A stretch of DNA of 64,000 nt, taken from assembly GCA_027057345.1 (NCBI GenBank), contig JALUIX010000052.1, positions 16,258 through 80,257 of the forward strand, given 5' to 3'. The position numbers and the translations under genes are program-made. Origin of the DNA: S144-45 sp015494035. GTDB lineage: Bacteria; Pseudomonadota; Gammaproteobacteria; Xanthomonadales; Marinicellaceae. Shown in pieces: positions 8,500-17,880 of the stretch. Below the pieces are notes generated by a model that worked only from the letters and a program-made list of their open reading frames with translations, was not told the origin of the DNA and made no database searches. Every line of letters begins with the position of its first letter. The first letter of the stretch is position 1.

Positions 8500-9921
8500 C
8501 TAGCGACGTTTTTTCTTGCGGCTGGTGAATGCCTTGAGGCGTTTGCGCTTGTTGATCTGGCGTTGGGTCAGCTTGTTTTTCTTGCCTTTGAATGGGTTTT
8601 CGGTGTCCTTAAAGGCCAGCACCACCGGCGTGCCCACCAGCTTAAACGCGTCACGGAATTTCTTTTCCAGATAACGCTTGTAGGAATCGGGCAAGGTACC
8701 AGTGCGGGTGCCGTGAATCACGATTCGTTGAGGATTTTTACCGCCCGAATGCGCGTAACGCAATTTGGCCGTGCGCCCGTGCACCATGGGTGGCTGGTGC
8801 TTCTGGTAGGCATCTTGCAACACGTCAGACAGCTTGCCAGTGGGTAAATCCTTGACCGAGGCCGAATGCACCTCGTCGACCTTTTTCATCAGCTCACCCA
8901 GACCCGAACCGTGCAGGGCGGAGATATACACCACCGGCACCCAGTCGAGGCCGGCCATGCGACGTTGCAGCTCACTGCGCACCCGGTCGCGGTGATCCAT
9001 GGGCAGGTGATCCCACTTGTTGACGGCCAACACGGCCGAACCGGCATTGCGCAGCACCAGACTGAGCAGGCTCAGGTCCTGGTCGGTGATGCCTTCGCGG
9101 GCGTCAATCACCACCACCACGACATCGCTTTTTTCGATCGCTTGCAGGGCCTTAATGACACTGAATTTTTCAATGGTGTCGGTGATCCGGCCACGGCGTC
9201 GAACACCAGCGGTGTCAATCAGGGTGTAATTGACACCATCCCATTCCATGGGCAGATAAATACTGTCCCGGGTGGTGCCCGGCATATCAAAAGCCAGCAC
9301 GCGGTCTTCACCCAGCAAGCGATTGACCAGGGTTGACTTGCCCACGTTGGGACGCCCCACGATGGCCATGTGCGTGCCCTTGTGGCGCGGGTCATGGCTG
9401 TTGTCCTCTTCGGCTGCCTGCGGTGGATGTTCTTCGAACCACTCCTGCAGGGTTTCGCGCAGTTGGTTAACGCCCCGCCGATGGGCCGCGGCCAGGGGCA
9501 GAATTTTTTCCGCGCCCAGGCGATGAAATTCGCTCATGGCCGTGTTTTCTTCCTGACCGTCAACCTTGTTGACCAACAGCATGACCGGCTTGCCGGACTT
9601 TTTGATGTTGCGGTAGATGGTCATGTCATCGTCCAGCAAGCCGTTTTTGGCATCGGCCATCATCAGCACCAGATCGGCCTCATCCATAGCCTGTTCCACC
9701 TGGTTATTCATCAATTCCGACAGGTCGCCTTCATCCCCCATCAGACCGCCGGTATCAATGAGAATGGCGGTGTCTTCGCCCAGTTCCATCACGCCATATT
9801 TCCGGTCACGGGTCAGGCCGGGCATATCCGCCACCAACGCGTCACGGCTGTGCGTGAGGGCGTTGAAAAGTGTGGATTTGCCGACGTTGGGGCGGCCAAC
9901 CAGTGCGATAACAGGGGTCAT
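8500..9921 (-). CDS. der: Der (EngA) double-domain ribosome-assembly GTPase
   Basis: GTPase needed for 50S ribosomal subunit maturation. It has two G domains in tandem. The first has G1 GRPNVGKST at residues 8-16, DTGG and NKVD. The second has G1 GRPNVGKST near residue 190, DTAGVRRRG and NKWD. A C-terminal KH-like domain follows and ends in a lysine/arginine-rich tail. Length (473) matches E. coli Der (490). In gammaproteobacteria it sits downstream of yfgM-bamB, as here, on the same strand. A shortened inverted-end repeat lies between bamB and der. Confidence 0.97.
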   Translation of the reverse strand: MTPVIALVGRPNVGKSTLFNALTHSRDALVADMPGLTRDRKYGVMELGEDTAILIDTGGLMGDEGDLSELMNNQVEQAMDEADLVLMMADAKNGLLDDDMTIYRNIKKSGKPVMLLVNKVDGQEENTAMSEFHRLGAEKILPLAAAHRRGVNQLRETLQEWFEEHPPQAAEEDNSHDPRHKGTHMAIVGRPNVGKSTLVNRLLGEDRVLAFDMPGTTRDSIYLPMEWDGVNYTLIDTAGVRRRGRITDTIEKFSVIKALQAIEKSDVVVVVIDAREGITDQDLSLLSLVLRNAGSAVLAVNKWDHLPMDHRDRVRSELQRRMAGLDWVPVVYISALHGSGLGELMKKVDEVHSASVKDLPTGKLSDVLQDAYQKHQPPMVHGRTAKLRYAHSGGKNPQRIVIHGTRTGTLPDSYKRYLEKKFRDAFKLVGTPVVLAFKDTENPFKGKKNKLTQRQINKRKRLKAFTSRKKKRR

Positions 9922-9957
9922 GCGTTGGGTTCCTTGGTATTATTTCTGGCAAAGATT

Positions 9958-10036
9958 GTTTAAGGAAGTGCTGACCGAATCGTGAACTCGCTTCTCATAC
10001 CTGCTTCGTCCAGATTCAATCAGAGTTTCCTTAAAC
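9958..10036. repeat. Shortened copy (a) of the inverted-end repeat element
   Basis: 79 bases between der and bamB. The outer ends are a perfect 10-base inverted repeat (GTTTAAGGAA and TTCCTTAAAC). Only the two subterminal parts of the longer subfamily B copies remain (cgtgaactcgcttctcatacct and cttcgtccagattcaatcagag); the central hairpin is deleted. Confidence 0.8.
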
Positions 10037-10049
10037 AGTCGAATCGGGG

Positions 10050-11204
10050 TCAGTCGCCTTCGGGCAGGTAACGAACCGCCGTCAGGCTGCCATCCTTGTT
10101 ATAGAGGTAAATCACGTCACCGGCAACCACAGGGGCCCAGTAATAGGCCTTGCTGCCAAATTTCTTCCGCGCCAGCGGCTGGCCATCATCGGCATTAAAC
10201 ACGTGCAACCAGCCTTCCAGGTCTCCCACCAGCACCTGGCCGGCGTAGTAAGTTGGTCGTGTCAACTGGCGGTTTGTGTAGCCGTCGCGTTGCCAGATAT
10301 CGGCTCCGGTGTCCCGATTCAGGGCATGCAGCACCGAGTCCATGTCACTGAGGTACAAATGCGTGCGCGACACGGCCACGCCCGTGGCTGAACCCAGATC
10401 GCGCGACCACAGCACATTGCCAGACTCCGTGGCCACCGACAAGGTCTTGTCACCGGCGCTGGACAGATACAATTCCGTGGCCACCAGGGCCATGTCTCCA
10501 TCAATGTCCACAATGCGTTCCAGCTCGGTCTTGCCCTTGTTGTCGACCACGGTGCGCATCCAGATGACCTTGCCGTCACTGAGGCGAATGGCGGCCACCT
10601 TGCCATTGTCAAAGCCGATATAGACACGACCGGCCCATACCAGCGGGGTGGAGTTGCCGCGCAAAGTCAGGTTGGGAATGGTGGTGTCAAAAACCCACTG
10701 GCGTTGACCGCTGCGGGCATCGAACGCGTGCACGTGGCCATCATGCAGTCTCACAACCAGCAAGTCGTCGGCGATCACCGGCGGGGCCAGGATTTCGCTA
10801 CCCAGGCGCTTGCGCCAGGCTTCGTGACCGGTTTCGGCATCCAGCACCACCACGTAGCCTTCGGGACCGGCCACTGCCACCAGACCGTCACCGACACCGG
10901 GACCTGCGCTCAGCTCAACTTCGGTTTCGGTTTTCCAGAGGCGTTTTCCGGTGTCGGCATCCCGCTTTTCCACCAGGCCATTCTGGGCCGCCACGAACAG
11001 TTCACTGCCTTCGACCACCGGCACCAGTTTGTAACCATAGGCTTTGTCAGCCGCTGGTAACTTGGCTCGCCACAGGGTTTCAAAACGGCCCTGTTGGGTG
11101 ATTTTTTCGAGTTCTTGCGGCTTGTAGGCGTTTTTCTTGTTGCAGCCGGAAACCAGGGTTGTCAAAACCAGGAGCAAAGCCAGTAATATCGTTTTCATGT
11201 TCAT
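10050..11204 (-). CDS. bamB: BamB outer-membrane assembly lipoprotein
   Basis: Beta-propeller lipoprotein of the BAM complex, which folds outer-membrane proteins. The chosen start gives a lipoprotein signal peptide (MNMKTILLALLLVLTTLVSGCNKK) with lipobox VSGC. The body has repeated PQQ-like blades such as GKRLWKTETE, GHEAWRKRLGSEILAPPVI, GQRQWVFDT and GNVLWSRDLG. Length is 384, near the E. coli value of 392. An in-frame extension upstream to 11300 has no lipoprotein logic and is rejected. Order yfgM-bamB-der is the conserved gammaproteobacterial one. Confidence 0.95.
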   Translation of the reverse strand: MNMKTILLALLLVLTTLVSGCNKKNAYKPQELEKITQQGRFETLWRAKLPAADKAYGYKLVPVVEGSELFVAAQNGLVEKRDADTGKRLWKTETEVELSAGPGVGDGLVAVAGPEGYVVVLDAETGHEAWRKRLGSEILAPPVIADDLLVVRLHDGHVHAFDARSGQRQWVFDTTIPNLTLRGNSTPLVWAGRVYIGFDNGKVAAIRLSDGKVIWMRTVVDNKGKTELERIVDIDGDMALVATELYLSSAGDKTLSVATESGNVLWSRDLGSATGVAVSRTHLYLSDMDSVLHALNRDTGADIWQRDGYTNRQLTRPTYYAGQVLVGDLEGWLHVFNADDGQPLARKKFGSKAYYWAPVVAGDVIYLYNKDGSLTAVRYLPEGD

Positions 11205-11444
11205 GCGTGTTCGCCTTGGAAAGTAGTGATGCGCTCGGGAGTAGCCGGAAAGCGCTTGAGAAAACCGGTACCGGTCAAGGGTATATGAGACAGAATGCAC
11301 GCTGTGCGAACTGCCTGCTGCACCAGAGACAAGCCACTAGTCCCAACCCGAAACTTCAGACCAGTAAAGCGGCCAGCGGTTCAAGGGCCGGTCATCTTTT
11401 CCATAAAAAATGCACCGGCCCGAGGTGAGTCGGAATGGGTCAGT

Positions 11445-12074
11445 CTACCGACCGCTGTTGGCCAGTTTCATGTCCAGAAAGGGTTTGCCCGAATAGCCTT
11501 CGCCGGCATTGGCGGCATTCTGGTAATGCTCATGCGCATTTTCAGATTTGTTCTGGGCCAGCGCCACGTCACCGGAAATTTCTTCTTTTTCCGACTGCAT
11601 GGGTTCGGCCAACACAGTTTGCAGGCTGTTCAAGGCCGCTTCGGGTTTGTCCTGGGCCAGTTGCAAGCGGGCCAGACGCAAACGAGCCAGCTCCGCCAGG
11701 GCCTTGTCCGGCTTGGCCGCGACGATTTTCTCGTATTCCACCATCGCCTTGTCAGGTTCGCCCTTGTCCAGATAGTGACTGGCCAGCACCAGACGCGCCT
11801 CAACCGTGTAGAAACCGTTCGGGTCGGCCGTGGCCACTGCCTCGGCCAGTTTTTCCGCCTCATCCACCTGACCGGTGCCCATCACCTGGGCAAACTGCTG
11901 AAACTGGTCAGCCAGTGCGTATTTTTTCTGCAGCTGATGTTGTTTCCACCAGTTGATGCCAAAAACGCCGGCCAGTCCCAGACCAATGCCAACGGCCATG
12001 TTGAGCCAATTGTCCTTGATCCATTTTTTGACCTGTTCTTCCTGTTCAAAATCGTCCAGTTCTTCAAAAGCCAT
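11445..12074 (-). CDS. yfgM: YfgM-like TPR membrane protein (SecYEG ancillary subunit)
   Basis: A protein of 209 residues with a cytoplasmic start (MAFEELDDFEQEEQVKKWI), one membrane helix (LNMAVGIGLGLAGVFGINWW) and a periplasmic TPR-like helical domain (FYTVEARLVLASHYLDKGEPDKAMVEYEKI). In E. coli YfgM binds SecYEG and the chaperone PpiD and helps periplasmic folding. The start at 12074 is the usual family start; the upstream in-frame extension runs into repeat copy b and is rejected. It lies 240 bases upstream of bamB on the same strand. Confidence 0.9.
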   Translation of the reverse strand: MAFEELDDFEQEEQVKKWIKDNWLNMAVGIGLGLAGVFGINWWKQHQLQKKYALADQFQQFAQVMGTGQVDEAEKLAEAVATADPNGFYTVEARLVLASHYLDKGEPDKAMVEYEKIVAAKPDKALAELARLRLARLQLAQDKPEAALNSLQTVLAEPMQSEKEEISGDVALAQNKSENAHEHYQNAANAGEGYSGKPFLDMKLANSGR

Positions 12075-12109
12075 GTGTCTTCCTGTGGTTATGTTCGGTG
12101 TCGGTTTAG

Positions 12110-12273
12110 TTAAGGAAGCTCTGATTGAATCGTGACACGGCACCTTGGGGCATAGAATCATCCATTTCTGCGTTGCAAACCTTCACACTTGCTATTGCGT
12201 GCGGCTTGCGCCTTGAACTGAACAATTTTACACTCCAACCTGTTCGTGCCAGATTCAATCAGAGCTTCCCTAA
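12110..12273. repeat. Inverted-end repeat element, copy b (subfamily A)
   Basis: About 164 bases bounded by TTAAGGAAGCTCTGATTGAA and its near-complement ending agagcttccctaa. It has the subfamily A interior (cgtgacacggca, tttctgcgttgcaaacctt, cttgctattgcgtgcgg, cgccttgaactgaacaattt). It lies just upstream of the yfgM start. Confidence 0.9.
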
Positions 12274-12447
12274 TCGGCTGCCTGATGAGCCCATGGGTGA
12301 AGGCTTTGCTGCCACCATTCACCGGCTGTGCCGTAAAGACCGCCTGAATCGAGCAGGCTATGTTACCTGAATTACGGGCAATTTTCACCTTTGCCAGCGC
12401 CGAGAGGCGCCGAAAACCGGTGTTTGTGCAGACTTTCTGGCGGGCAC

Positions 12448-12478
12448 AAAAAAACCCGAAGCGCGCTTCGGGTTTTTT
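12448..12478 (-). terminator. Rho-independent terminator downstream of tRNA-Asn
   Basis: Stem ACCCGAAG / CTTCGGGT with loop CGCG, flanked by an A-run on the left and a T-run on the right. It can work in both directions. On the minus strand it follows the tRNA-Asn gene directly. Confidence 0.9.
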
Positions 12479-12486
12479 CAGGAATT

Positions 12487-12562
12487 TGGCTCCCCGGGAC
12501 GGGCTTGAACCGCCGACCTAGTGATTAACAGTCACCCGCTCTACCAACTGAGCTACCGGGGA
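12487..12562 (-). tRNA. tRNA-Asn (GTT)
   Basis: A 76-base cloverleaf on the minus strand. The acceptor stem TCCCCGG pairs with CCGGGGA, the D-arm is TAGCTCAGTTGGTAGAG, the anticodon loop CTGTTAA carries GTT, the T-arm contains GGTTCAAGCC, and the 3' CCA is encoded. A strong terminator follows it. Confidence 0.97.
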
Positions 12563-12633
12563 ATGGTCTGGATGAGAGGCCTCATCACCAAGAGCGCGCA
12601 TTTTGCGGCAAATGCGCGTTTCTGTCAAGCCTC

Positions 12634-12658
12634 AAAAACCGCTTTTAAACGGTTTTTT
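12634..12658 (-). terminator. Probable terminator after trmJ
   Basis: Stem AAAAACCG / CGGTTTTT with an eight-base loop, followed by T on both strands. It lies 56 bases beyond the trmJ stop and before the tRNA-Asn gene. The stem is short and A/T-heavy at its base, so confidence is moderate. Confidence 0.6.
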
Positions 12659-12713
12659 ATGGCACCTGGGTTTGACGTTCGAATAATCAGAATGTTCCCC
12701 TAGCAATGCGGAA

Positions 12714-13451
12714 TCAGGGCAGTTTTTTCTGCAGGTTGCTGAGGATACCGCGCAGAATGTCCAGCTCGTGTTTCTGCGGTTGCATACGGTTGAACATGAG
12801 CTTCAAACGCCGTTGCAAGGTCTCGCTGGGTATATTGTCAAACACCCCGGCCTGTTCCAGCACGGCAAACAGGTGGGCATAGAAGCTGGCCATTTTTTCA
12901 TGCGGTACGGGTTTGAGCCCACGCTCTGCCTTGAATCCCGCCAGCGGATCATTGCCTTCGGCCTGCAGTGCTGCCATGCGGCATTCGTACGCCAACACTT
13001 GCACCGCGGCGGCCAGGTTGAGCGATGAAAAATTCTCGACGGTGGGCAGATTGATGAGGCCGTGACAGCGTTCCATTTCGGCATTGGTGAGGCCATAACG
13101 CTCCTTGCCGAACAATACTGCCACCCGGTCACCCTGCCGGATGGCCTGAATCAGCCGTTCGCTGGCCTCGCGGGCATTCATCAACGGTACGGGCAGGTTT
13201 CTCACCCGGGCACTGGTGCCCAGAATCAGGGTGTCTTTGGCAATGGCCTCATCCAGACTTTCCACCACACGCGCTTGTGCCAGCAAGTCATCGGCGCCAC
13301 TGGCCCGGGACGTGGCTTCGGCACAGGGGAAGTCCTTGGGTTCAACCAGTGACAATTGCGATAAACCCATGGTTTTCATGGCCCGGGCAGCGGCGCCGAT
13401 ATTGCCCGGATGGGTGGTGCCAAGCAGCACAAAATTGATGTTTTCCAGCAT
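12714..13451 (-). CDS. trmJ: TrmJ tRNA (cytidine/uridine-32-2'-O)-methyltransferase
   Basis: SPOUT-family enzyme that methylates the ribose of residue 32 in several tRNAs using S-adenosylmethionine. Marks are LLGTTHPGNIGAAARAMKTMG (SPOUT motif 1), AVLFGKERYGLTNAEMERC (motif 2) and INLPTVENFSSLNLAAAVQVLAYE (motif 3, the knot). Length 245 matches the family. It is divergent from suhB, the usual gammaproteobacterial arrangement; the 66 bases between them must hold both promoters. Confidence 0.95.
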   Translation of the reverse strand: MLENINFVLLGTTHPGNIGAAARAMKTMGLSQLSLVEPKDFPCAEATSRASGADDLLAQARVVESLDEAIAKDTLILGTSARVRNLPVPLMNAREASERLIQAIRQGDRVAVLFGKERYGLTNAEMERCHGLINLPTVENFSSLNLAAAVQVLAYECRMAALQAEGNDPLAGFKAERGLKPVPHEKMASFYAHLFAVLEQAGVFDNIPSETLQRRLKLMFNRMQPQKHELDILRGILSNLQKKLP

Positions 13452-13517
13452 TTGCCTTAGGTGGTATGAAAATTAGCGGTTATCATATAGCGTTCTTATC
13501 ACAGTTAAAGAATTTTT

Positions 13518-14315
13518 ATGCGACAACCTGAAGTCAACATTGCCGTCAAGGCGGCCTGGAAAGCCGGCAATGTCCTGTTGCGGCTGCAAAAACAGGCGCA
13601 AACCATGCCCGTGACCCAAAAACGGGAAAACGACTTTGCCTCCGTGGCCGACAAGGCCGCTGAAGAAGTCATCATCGACACGCTGAAACAGGCTTTTCCC
13701 GACCATGCCATCATGGCGGAGGAGTCCGGTTTTCACGGCGATTCGGAGTACGTCTGGATCATCGACCCGCTGGACGGCACCACCAATTTTCTGCACGGTT
13801 TTCCGCACTATTCCATATCACTGGCCTTGCAACATAATGGCGTGATCGAGCACGGTGTAGTGTTTGACCCGGTGCGGGATGAAACCTTCTATGCCAGCCG
13901 TGGCAAAGGCGCTTTTGTCAATGACCAACGCATTCGCGTCAATCAGAAACAGAAACTGGACGGCGCCTTGCTGGCCACCGGATTCCCGTTTCGCAATCGG
14001 CAGCTGTTCAACCGCTACATGCGGCAATTCAAAACCCTGTTCAAGCACGCCAGCGACGTGCGACGGGCTGGCTCCGCCGCGCTGGATCTGGCCTACGTGG
14101 CCGCCAGTCGCGTGGATGGCTTCTGGGAAATGGGGTTGGAACCCTGGGACATAGCCGCCGGCTCCCTGCTGGTCACCGAAGCCGGCGGCCAGTGCCTGGA
14201 CTTTAAGGCGGGGCAGGATTTCCTGAAAAGTGGCAACATCATCGCCGGCAATCTCCAACTGGTGGCCGAGATGTACAAAAAAATTCATCAGCTGGAAAGC
14301 GATCCCACCGCCTGA
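13518..14315 (+). CDS. suhB: SuhB inositol-1-monophosphatase / rRNA transcription factor
   Basis: Mg-dependent inositol monophosphatase fold. In E. coli SuhB also joins the rRNA antitermination complex. The metal-site motifs are EESG, WIIDPLDGTTNFLHGFPHY and EPWDIAAGSLLVTEAGG. Length 265 equals the family norm. It is followed by a two-way terminator shared with secF. Whether the RNA-polymerase role applies here is inferred from orthology. Confidence 0.96.
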   Translation: MRQPEVNIAVKAAWKAGNVLLRLQKQAQTMPVTQKRENDFASVADKAAEEVIIDTLKQAFPDHAIMAEESGFHGDSEYVWIIDPLDGTTNFLHGFPHYSISLALQHNGVIEHGVVFDPVRDETFYASRGKGAFVNDQRIRVNQKQKLDGALLATGFPFRNRQLFNRYMRQFKTLFKHASDVRRAGSAALDLAYVAASRVDGFWEMGLEPWDIAAGSLLVTEAGGQCLDFKAGQDFLKSGNIIAGNLQLVAEMYKKIHQLESDPTA

Positions 14316-14353
14316 ACCATCACCACCAGGCTGCGGCCTGTCAAAGACCCTAT

Positions 14354-14388
14354 AAAAAAGCGCCTCCGGTGATCCGTGGCGCTTTTTT
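14354..14388. terminator. Bidirectional terminator between suhB and secF
   Basis: AAAAAAGCGCC and GGCGCTTTTTT flank a 13-base loop. It has an A-run on the left and a T-run on the right, and sits between the convergent suhB and secF genes. Confidence 0.9.
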
Positions 14389-14406
14389 CCTTTAGGCAAT
14401 GATTGC

Positions 14407-15339
14407 TCAGGGCGTGGCGTCGAGATCCGCGCCTTCTTTCTGTACCGGAATCAGGTCTTCACGTTTGACGCCCAGAGCCAGAGCAGCCGTGCTGGCCACG
14501 AAAATGGACGAATAGGTACCAATGATGATGCCCACAATCAGGGCAAAGGCGAAGCCCTTGATCATCGGGCCGCCAAAGACATACAGGGAAAACAGTACCA
14601 GCAAGGTGGTCAGGGAGGTAATGATGGTGCGCGACAAGGTCTGGTTGATGGAGATATTGAAAATTTCCTCCGGCGTTTTCTTGCGCAAACGGCGAAAATT
14701 CTCGCGCACGCGGTCAAACACCACAATGGTGTCATTGAGCGAATAACCAATCACCGCCAGCAAAGCAGCCAGGATAGTCAGGTCAAAGTCCATATACAGC
14801 CAGGAAAACACGCCCATGGTGATGATGATGTCGTGCAGCAGCGCCACCACCGCACCCACCGCAAAGCGCCACTCGAAGCGGATGGAAACATAAATCAGAA
14901 TGGCGAGAATGGTATAAATCACTGCCAGAGCGCCCTGCTCCACCAGTTCCTTTCCCACTTGCGGGCCAATGAAATCAACCTTGGCGATCCTGACCTGGTT
15001 ATCCAGCGGGGTGAATGCCTGCAATACCTTGTTGCTGATGCGGGCTTCGTCCTTGTCACCACTGGAAGGCAGGCGAATTTGCACGTCGGTGGTGGAACCG
15101 AAATACTGCACCACGCCGTCGTTAATTTCATGGCTGGTCAGCGCTTGACGCACCTTATCCAGTTCCACCGGCTTGGAAAACTCTGCCACCACCACAGTAC
15201 CACCGGTAAAGTCGAGTCCGAAGTTCAAGCCGCGAGTGAACAGGGAAATCAGTGACAGGGTCACCAGGGTCAGGGAGAAAATCAGCGCGTACTTGCGCAT
15301 GCCCATGAAGTCGATTTGCGTGTTTTTCAGAAAATCCAT
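14407..15339 (-). CDS. secF: SecF protein-export membrane subunit
   Basis: RND-type partner of SecD that uses proton-motive force to help pull preproteins through SecYEG. Features are the first membrane helix (YALIFSLTLVTLSLISLF), the GLDFTGGTVV motif at the start of the periplasmic domain, and five more helices including LLAVIGYSLNDTIVVFDRVREN with the conserved Asp and Arg. Length 310 is normal. It lies 51 bases after secD in the same operon. Confidence 0.97.
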   Translation of the reverse strand: MDFLKNTQIDFMGMRKYALIFSLTLVTLSLISLFTRGLNFGLDFTGGTVVVAEFSKPVELDKVRQALTSHEINDGVVQYFGSTTDVQIRLPSSGDKDEARISNKVLQAFTPLDNQVRIAKVDFIGPQVGKELVEQGALAVIYTILAILIYVSIRFEWRFAVGAVVALLHDIIITMGVFSWLYMDFDLTILAALLAVIGYSLNDTIVVFDRVRENFRRLRKKTPEEIFNISINQTLSRTIITSLTTLLVLFSLYVFGGPMIKGFAFALIVGIIIGTYSSIFVASTAALALGVKREDLIPVQKEGADLDATP

Positions 15340-15390
15340 AATGTTGTCCTTTGTTACCGTGTGCTGAGGCTGATGTTTTGACTGTGTCGA

Positions 15391-17241
15391 TCAAATGGGA
15401 ATGCTGCGCAAATTCTTCTTGCGACCATACAGCCAGTTAATCAGTGCCCGCGTCACCATAATGGCGGTAAACATGGAAGTGAGGATACCGATGCCCAGGG
15501 TAATGGCGAAGCCCTTAATGGGGCCGGTACCAAAGGCAAACAGCACGATGGCCGCAATCAGGGTGGTGATATTGGCATCCGCAATGGTCGAGAACGCCTT
15601 TTCATAACCGGCCTTGATGGCGGTCTGAATGGAAGTGCCTGCACGCAGTTCTTCCTTAATGCGTTCGAAAATCAGCACGTTGGCATCCACGGCCATGCCC
15701 ACGGTAAGCACAATGCCCGCGATGCCCGGCAAGGTCAATGTGGCACCCAACAGGGACAGAATGGCCACAATCAGCACCAGGTTCAGCGCCAGCGCCACGT
15801 CGGCAATCAGACCAAACACCTTGTAGTAGACTGCCATGAAAATCAGCACGATAATAAAGCCGATCACCACCGACTTGAAGCCTTTCTCAATGTTTTCCTG
15901 ACCCAGGCTTGGGCCCACCGTGCGTTCTTCCACAATTTCTACTGGCGCGGCCAGGGCGCCGGCACGCAACAACAACGCCAGTTGGGTGGCTTCTTCCATG
16001 CTGTCCAGGCCGGTGGTCTGGAAACGGCTGCTGAACACACCATTGATGCGCGCGTTACTGATCACCACTTCCGAATCCTTGTAGCGGGTTTTGCCGGTTT
16101 CCGGGTCCTTGCCCACCGGAATCCGCTCCTTGTAAACCACTGCCATATTATTGCCCACGTTTTTCTTGGTGAACTCCAGCATGCGCTTGGCGCCGAGGCT
16201 GTTTAACGTCACCGACACCATGGGCGTACCGGTTTGCTGATCCACCCCGGAACTGGCGTTAATGAGCTGATTACCCGAGGCGATCACCCGTTTTTTCAGC
16301 AAAACCGGGTTGCCCTGCTTGTCGTGATACAGCTTGTAGCCAACCGGAATGCGGCCCGTCCGTTCGGCTTCATAGGCATTGTGCTCCATGTCCACCGCAC
16401 GGTACTCCAGCGTGGCGGTGGCGTCCAGCAAGCGCTTGGCTTTGGCCGTGTCCTGAATGCCGGGCAATTCCACCACAATGCGGTCGCTGCCCTGCTGCTG
16501 GATTTGTGGCTCAGCCACGCCCAGCTCGTTCACGCGTGAACGCAAGGTAGTCAGGTTCTGTTCCAGCGCCTTGTTTTTCATGTTCACCAGCGCCTGTTCC
16601 TTGAGCTTGCCAATCAACCAATAGTCACCATTGCTGTCATCGGTGGAAAAAGCCAGATCGGTCAACCGGGTGCGCAATTTGTCGTACGCCTTTTGCAAAT
16701 CCGCTTCGGAACGCAAGCGGACTTTAATGGTGCGGCCATCGACCTTGATGGCGCGATTGGAAATCTTGTCTTCTTTCAGCAGCTGACGAATGTCACTGAC
16801 GAGTTGTTCTTTCAGTTGCTTTTCGGCCGCGTCCATGTCCACCTGCAGGAGAAAATGCACGCCGCCGCGCAGGTCCAGCCCCAGGTTCATGGGTTTGCCA
16901 CCGGTTTTCACCAGCCACTCAGGCACATTGGGCTTCAGGTTCAAGGCGGCGCGATAGCCTTTCAGGCTTTCCAGCACGTCCTTGGCCTTGAGCTGGTCGT
17001 CCAGGGAGTTGAACTTGATCAGCACCGAATTGTTGTCAATGGCCACCGCTTCAAAAGGGATGTTATTGTCCTTCAGCCGTTGTTCAATGGCTTGTTTCAG
17101 CGAGGCATCCACCGGGGCGCTTTTTTCTGGGCTGACCTGCACCACCGGGCTTTGCCCGAAAATGTTTGGCAGGGCGTAATAAAAACCCATCACAATCACA
17201 AACACAATGAGCAGGTTTTTCCATAAGGGGTAACGGTTCAT
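15391..17241 (-). CDS. secD: SecD protein-export membrane subunit
   Basis: Larger RND subunit of the SecDF-YajC complex. It starts MNRYPLWKNLLIVFVIVMGFYYALPNIFG, matching E. coli SecD, so the start is placed at 17241 with AGGA upstream rather than at the longer 17268 frame. The DLRGGVHFLL motif begins the large periplasmic P1 domain. The C-terminal half has six helices, including GMAVDANVLIFERIKEEL with the proton-relay Asp. Length 616 is normal. The protein is very close in sequence pattern to other gammaproteobacterial SecD. Confidence 0.97.
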   Translation of the reverse strand: MNRYPLWKNLLIVFVIVMGFYYALPNIFGQSPVVQVSPEKSAPVDASLKQAIEQRLKDNNIPFEAVAIDNNSVLIKFNSLDDQLKAKDVLESLKGYRAALNLKPNVPEWLVKTGGKPMNLGLDLRGGVHFLLQVDMDAAEKQLKEQLVSDIRQLLKEDKISNRAIKVDGRTIKVRLRSEADLQKAYDKLRTRLTDLAFSTDDSNGDYWLIGKLKEQALVNMKNKALEQNLTTLRSRVNELGVAEPQIQQQGSDRIVVELPGIQDTAKAKRLLDATATLEYRAVDMEHNAYEAERTGRIPVGYKLYHDKQGNPVLLKKRVIASGNQLINASSGVDQQTGTPMVSVTLNSLGAKRMLEFTKKNVGNNMAVVYKERIPVGKDPETGKTRYKDSEVVISNARINGVFSSRFQTTGLDSMEEATQLALLLRAGALAAPVEIVEERTVGPSLGQENIEKGFKSVVIGFIIVLIFMAVYYKVFGLIADVALALNLVLIVAILSLLGATLTLPGIAGIVLTVGMAVDANVLIFERIKEELRAGTSIQTAIKAGYEKAFSTIADANITTLIAAIVLFAFGTGPIKGFAITLGIGILTSMFTAIMVTRALINWLYGRKKNLRSIPI

Positions 17242-17333
17242 AGAGGGTATCCTGGGTTTTGACTTCACCAGGCCAGTCAGTGCCAGCCGGGTCAGGTCCG
17301 TGGATCAATCAGTCAACAAAGGCTCAAAAAGGG

Positions 17334-17672
17334 TTATTTCAGGCTCTTGATGGTGCCCTTGGGCAACACATTGGCGATGGCCGAGCGCTGCACATTCAGG
17401 GTCACGCCGTCTGCCACCTCAACCGTCACGAAATTGTCATCAAGTTTGGTGATCTTGCCAACTACACCACCATTGGTAACCACTTCATCACCTTTGGACA
17501 AGGCCGCAATCAGGGCCTGGTGTTCCTTCAGGCGTTTTTGCTGCGGGCGAATAATCAGCAACCACATAATGCCGAAAAACACCACCAGAAACAGAATGCT
17601 GGTGATGGGATTGGCCTGGCCGGCGGCAGCACCATCCTGGGCCTGAGCGGCGGAAATGAAAAAATCAAACAT
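17334..17672 (-). CDS. yajC: YajC preprotein translocase subunit
   Basis: Small single-span protein of the SecDF complex (112 residues). It has a short periplasmic start (MFDFFISAAQAQ), a membrane helix (ITSILFLVVFFGIMWLLIIRP), then QQKRLKEHQALIAALSKGDEVVTNGGVVGKI, the YajC signature. The start at 17672 is preceded by a strong AGGAGG ribosome site. It is first in the yajC-secD-secF operon; repeat copy c lies just upstream, where the tgt gene is found in many relatives. Confidence 0.96.
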   Translation of the reverse strand: MFDFFISAAQAQDGAAAGQANPITSILFLVVFFGIMWLLIIRPQQKRLKEHQALIAALSKGDEVVTNGGVVGKITKLDDNFVTVEVADGVTLNVQRSAIANVLPKGTIKSLK

Positions 17673-17712
17673 GAGCAACCTCCTGAGGGGTTTTTGCTAG
17701 CTAGCGGTTCGG

Positions 17713-17880
17713 TTAAGGAGCCTCTGATCGAATCGTGACACGTCATCTTGCGGCGCAAAATCGTCCATTCCTGCGTTGCAAACCTTCACAATAGCTTGCT
17801 ATTGCGTGCGGCTTGCGCCTTGAGCTGAACAATTTTTCACGACAATCTGTTCGCGCCAGATTCAATCAGAGGCTCCTTAA
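17713..17880. repeat. Inverted-end repeat element, copy c (subfamily A)
   Basis: About 168 bases with perfect 16-base ends TTAAGGAGCCTCTGAT / ATCAGAGGCTCCTTAA. Both ends differ from the usual GGAAGCTC in matching positions, so base pairing between the ends is kept. The interior matches copies b, d, i and j. Confidence 0.92.

Noticed and set aside
12158..12388. Short minus-strand open frame upstream of tRNA-Asn
   Set aside because: It starts in intergenic DNA and runs through repeat copy b; composition reflects the repeat, with no ribosome site.
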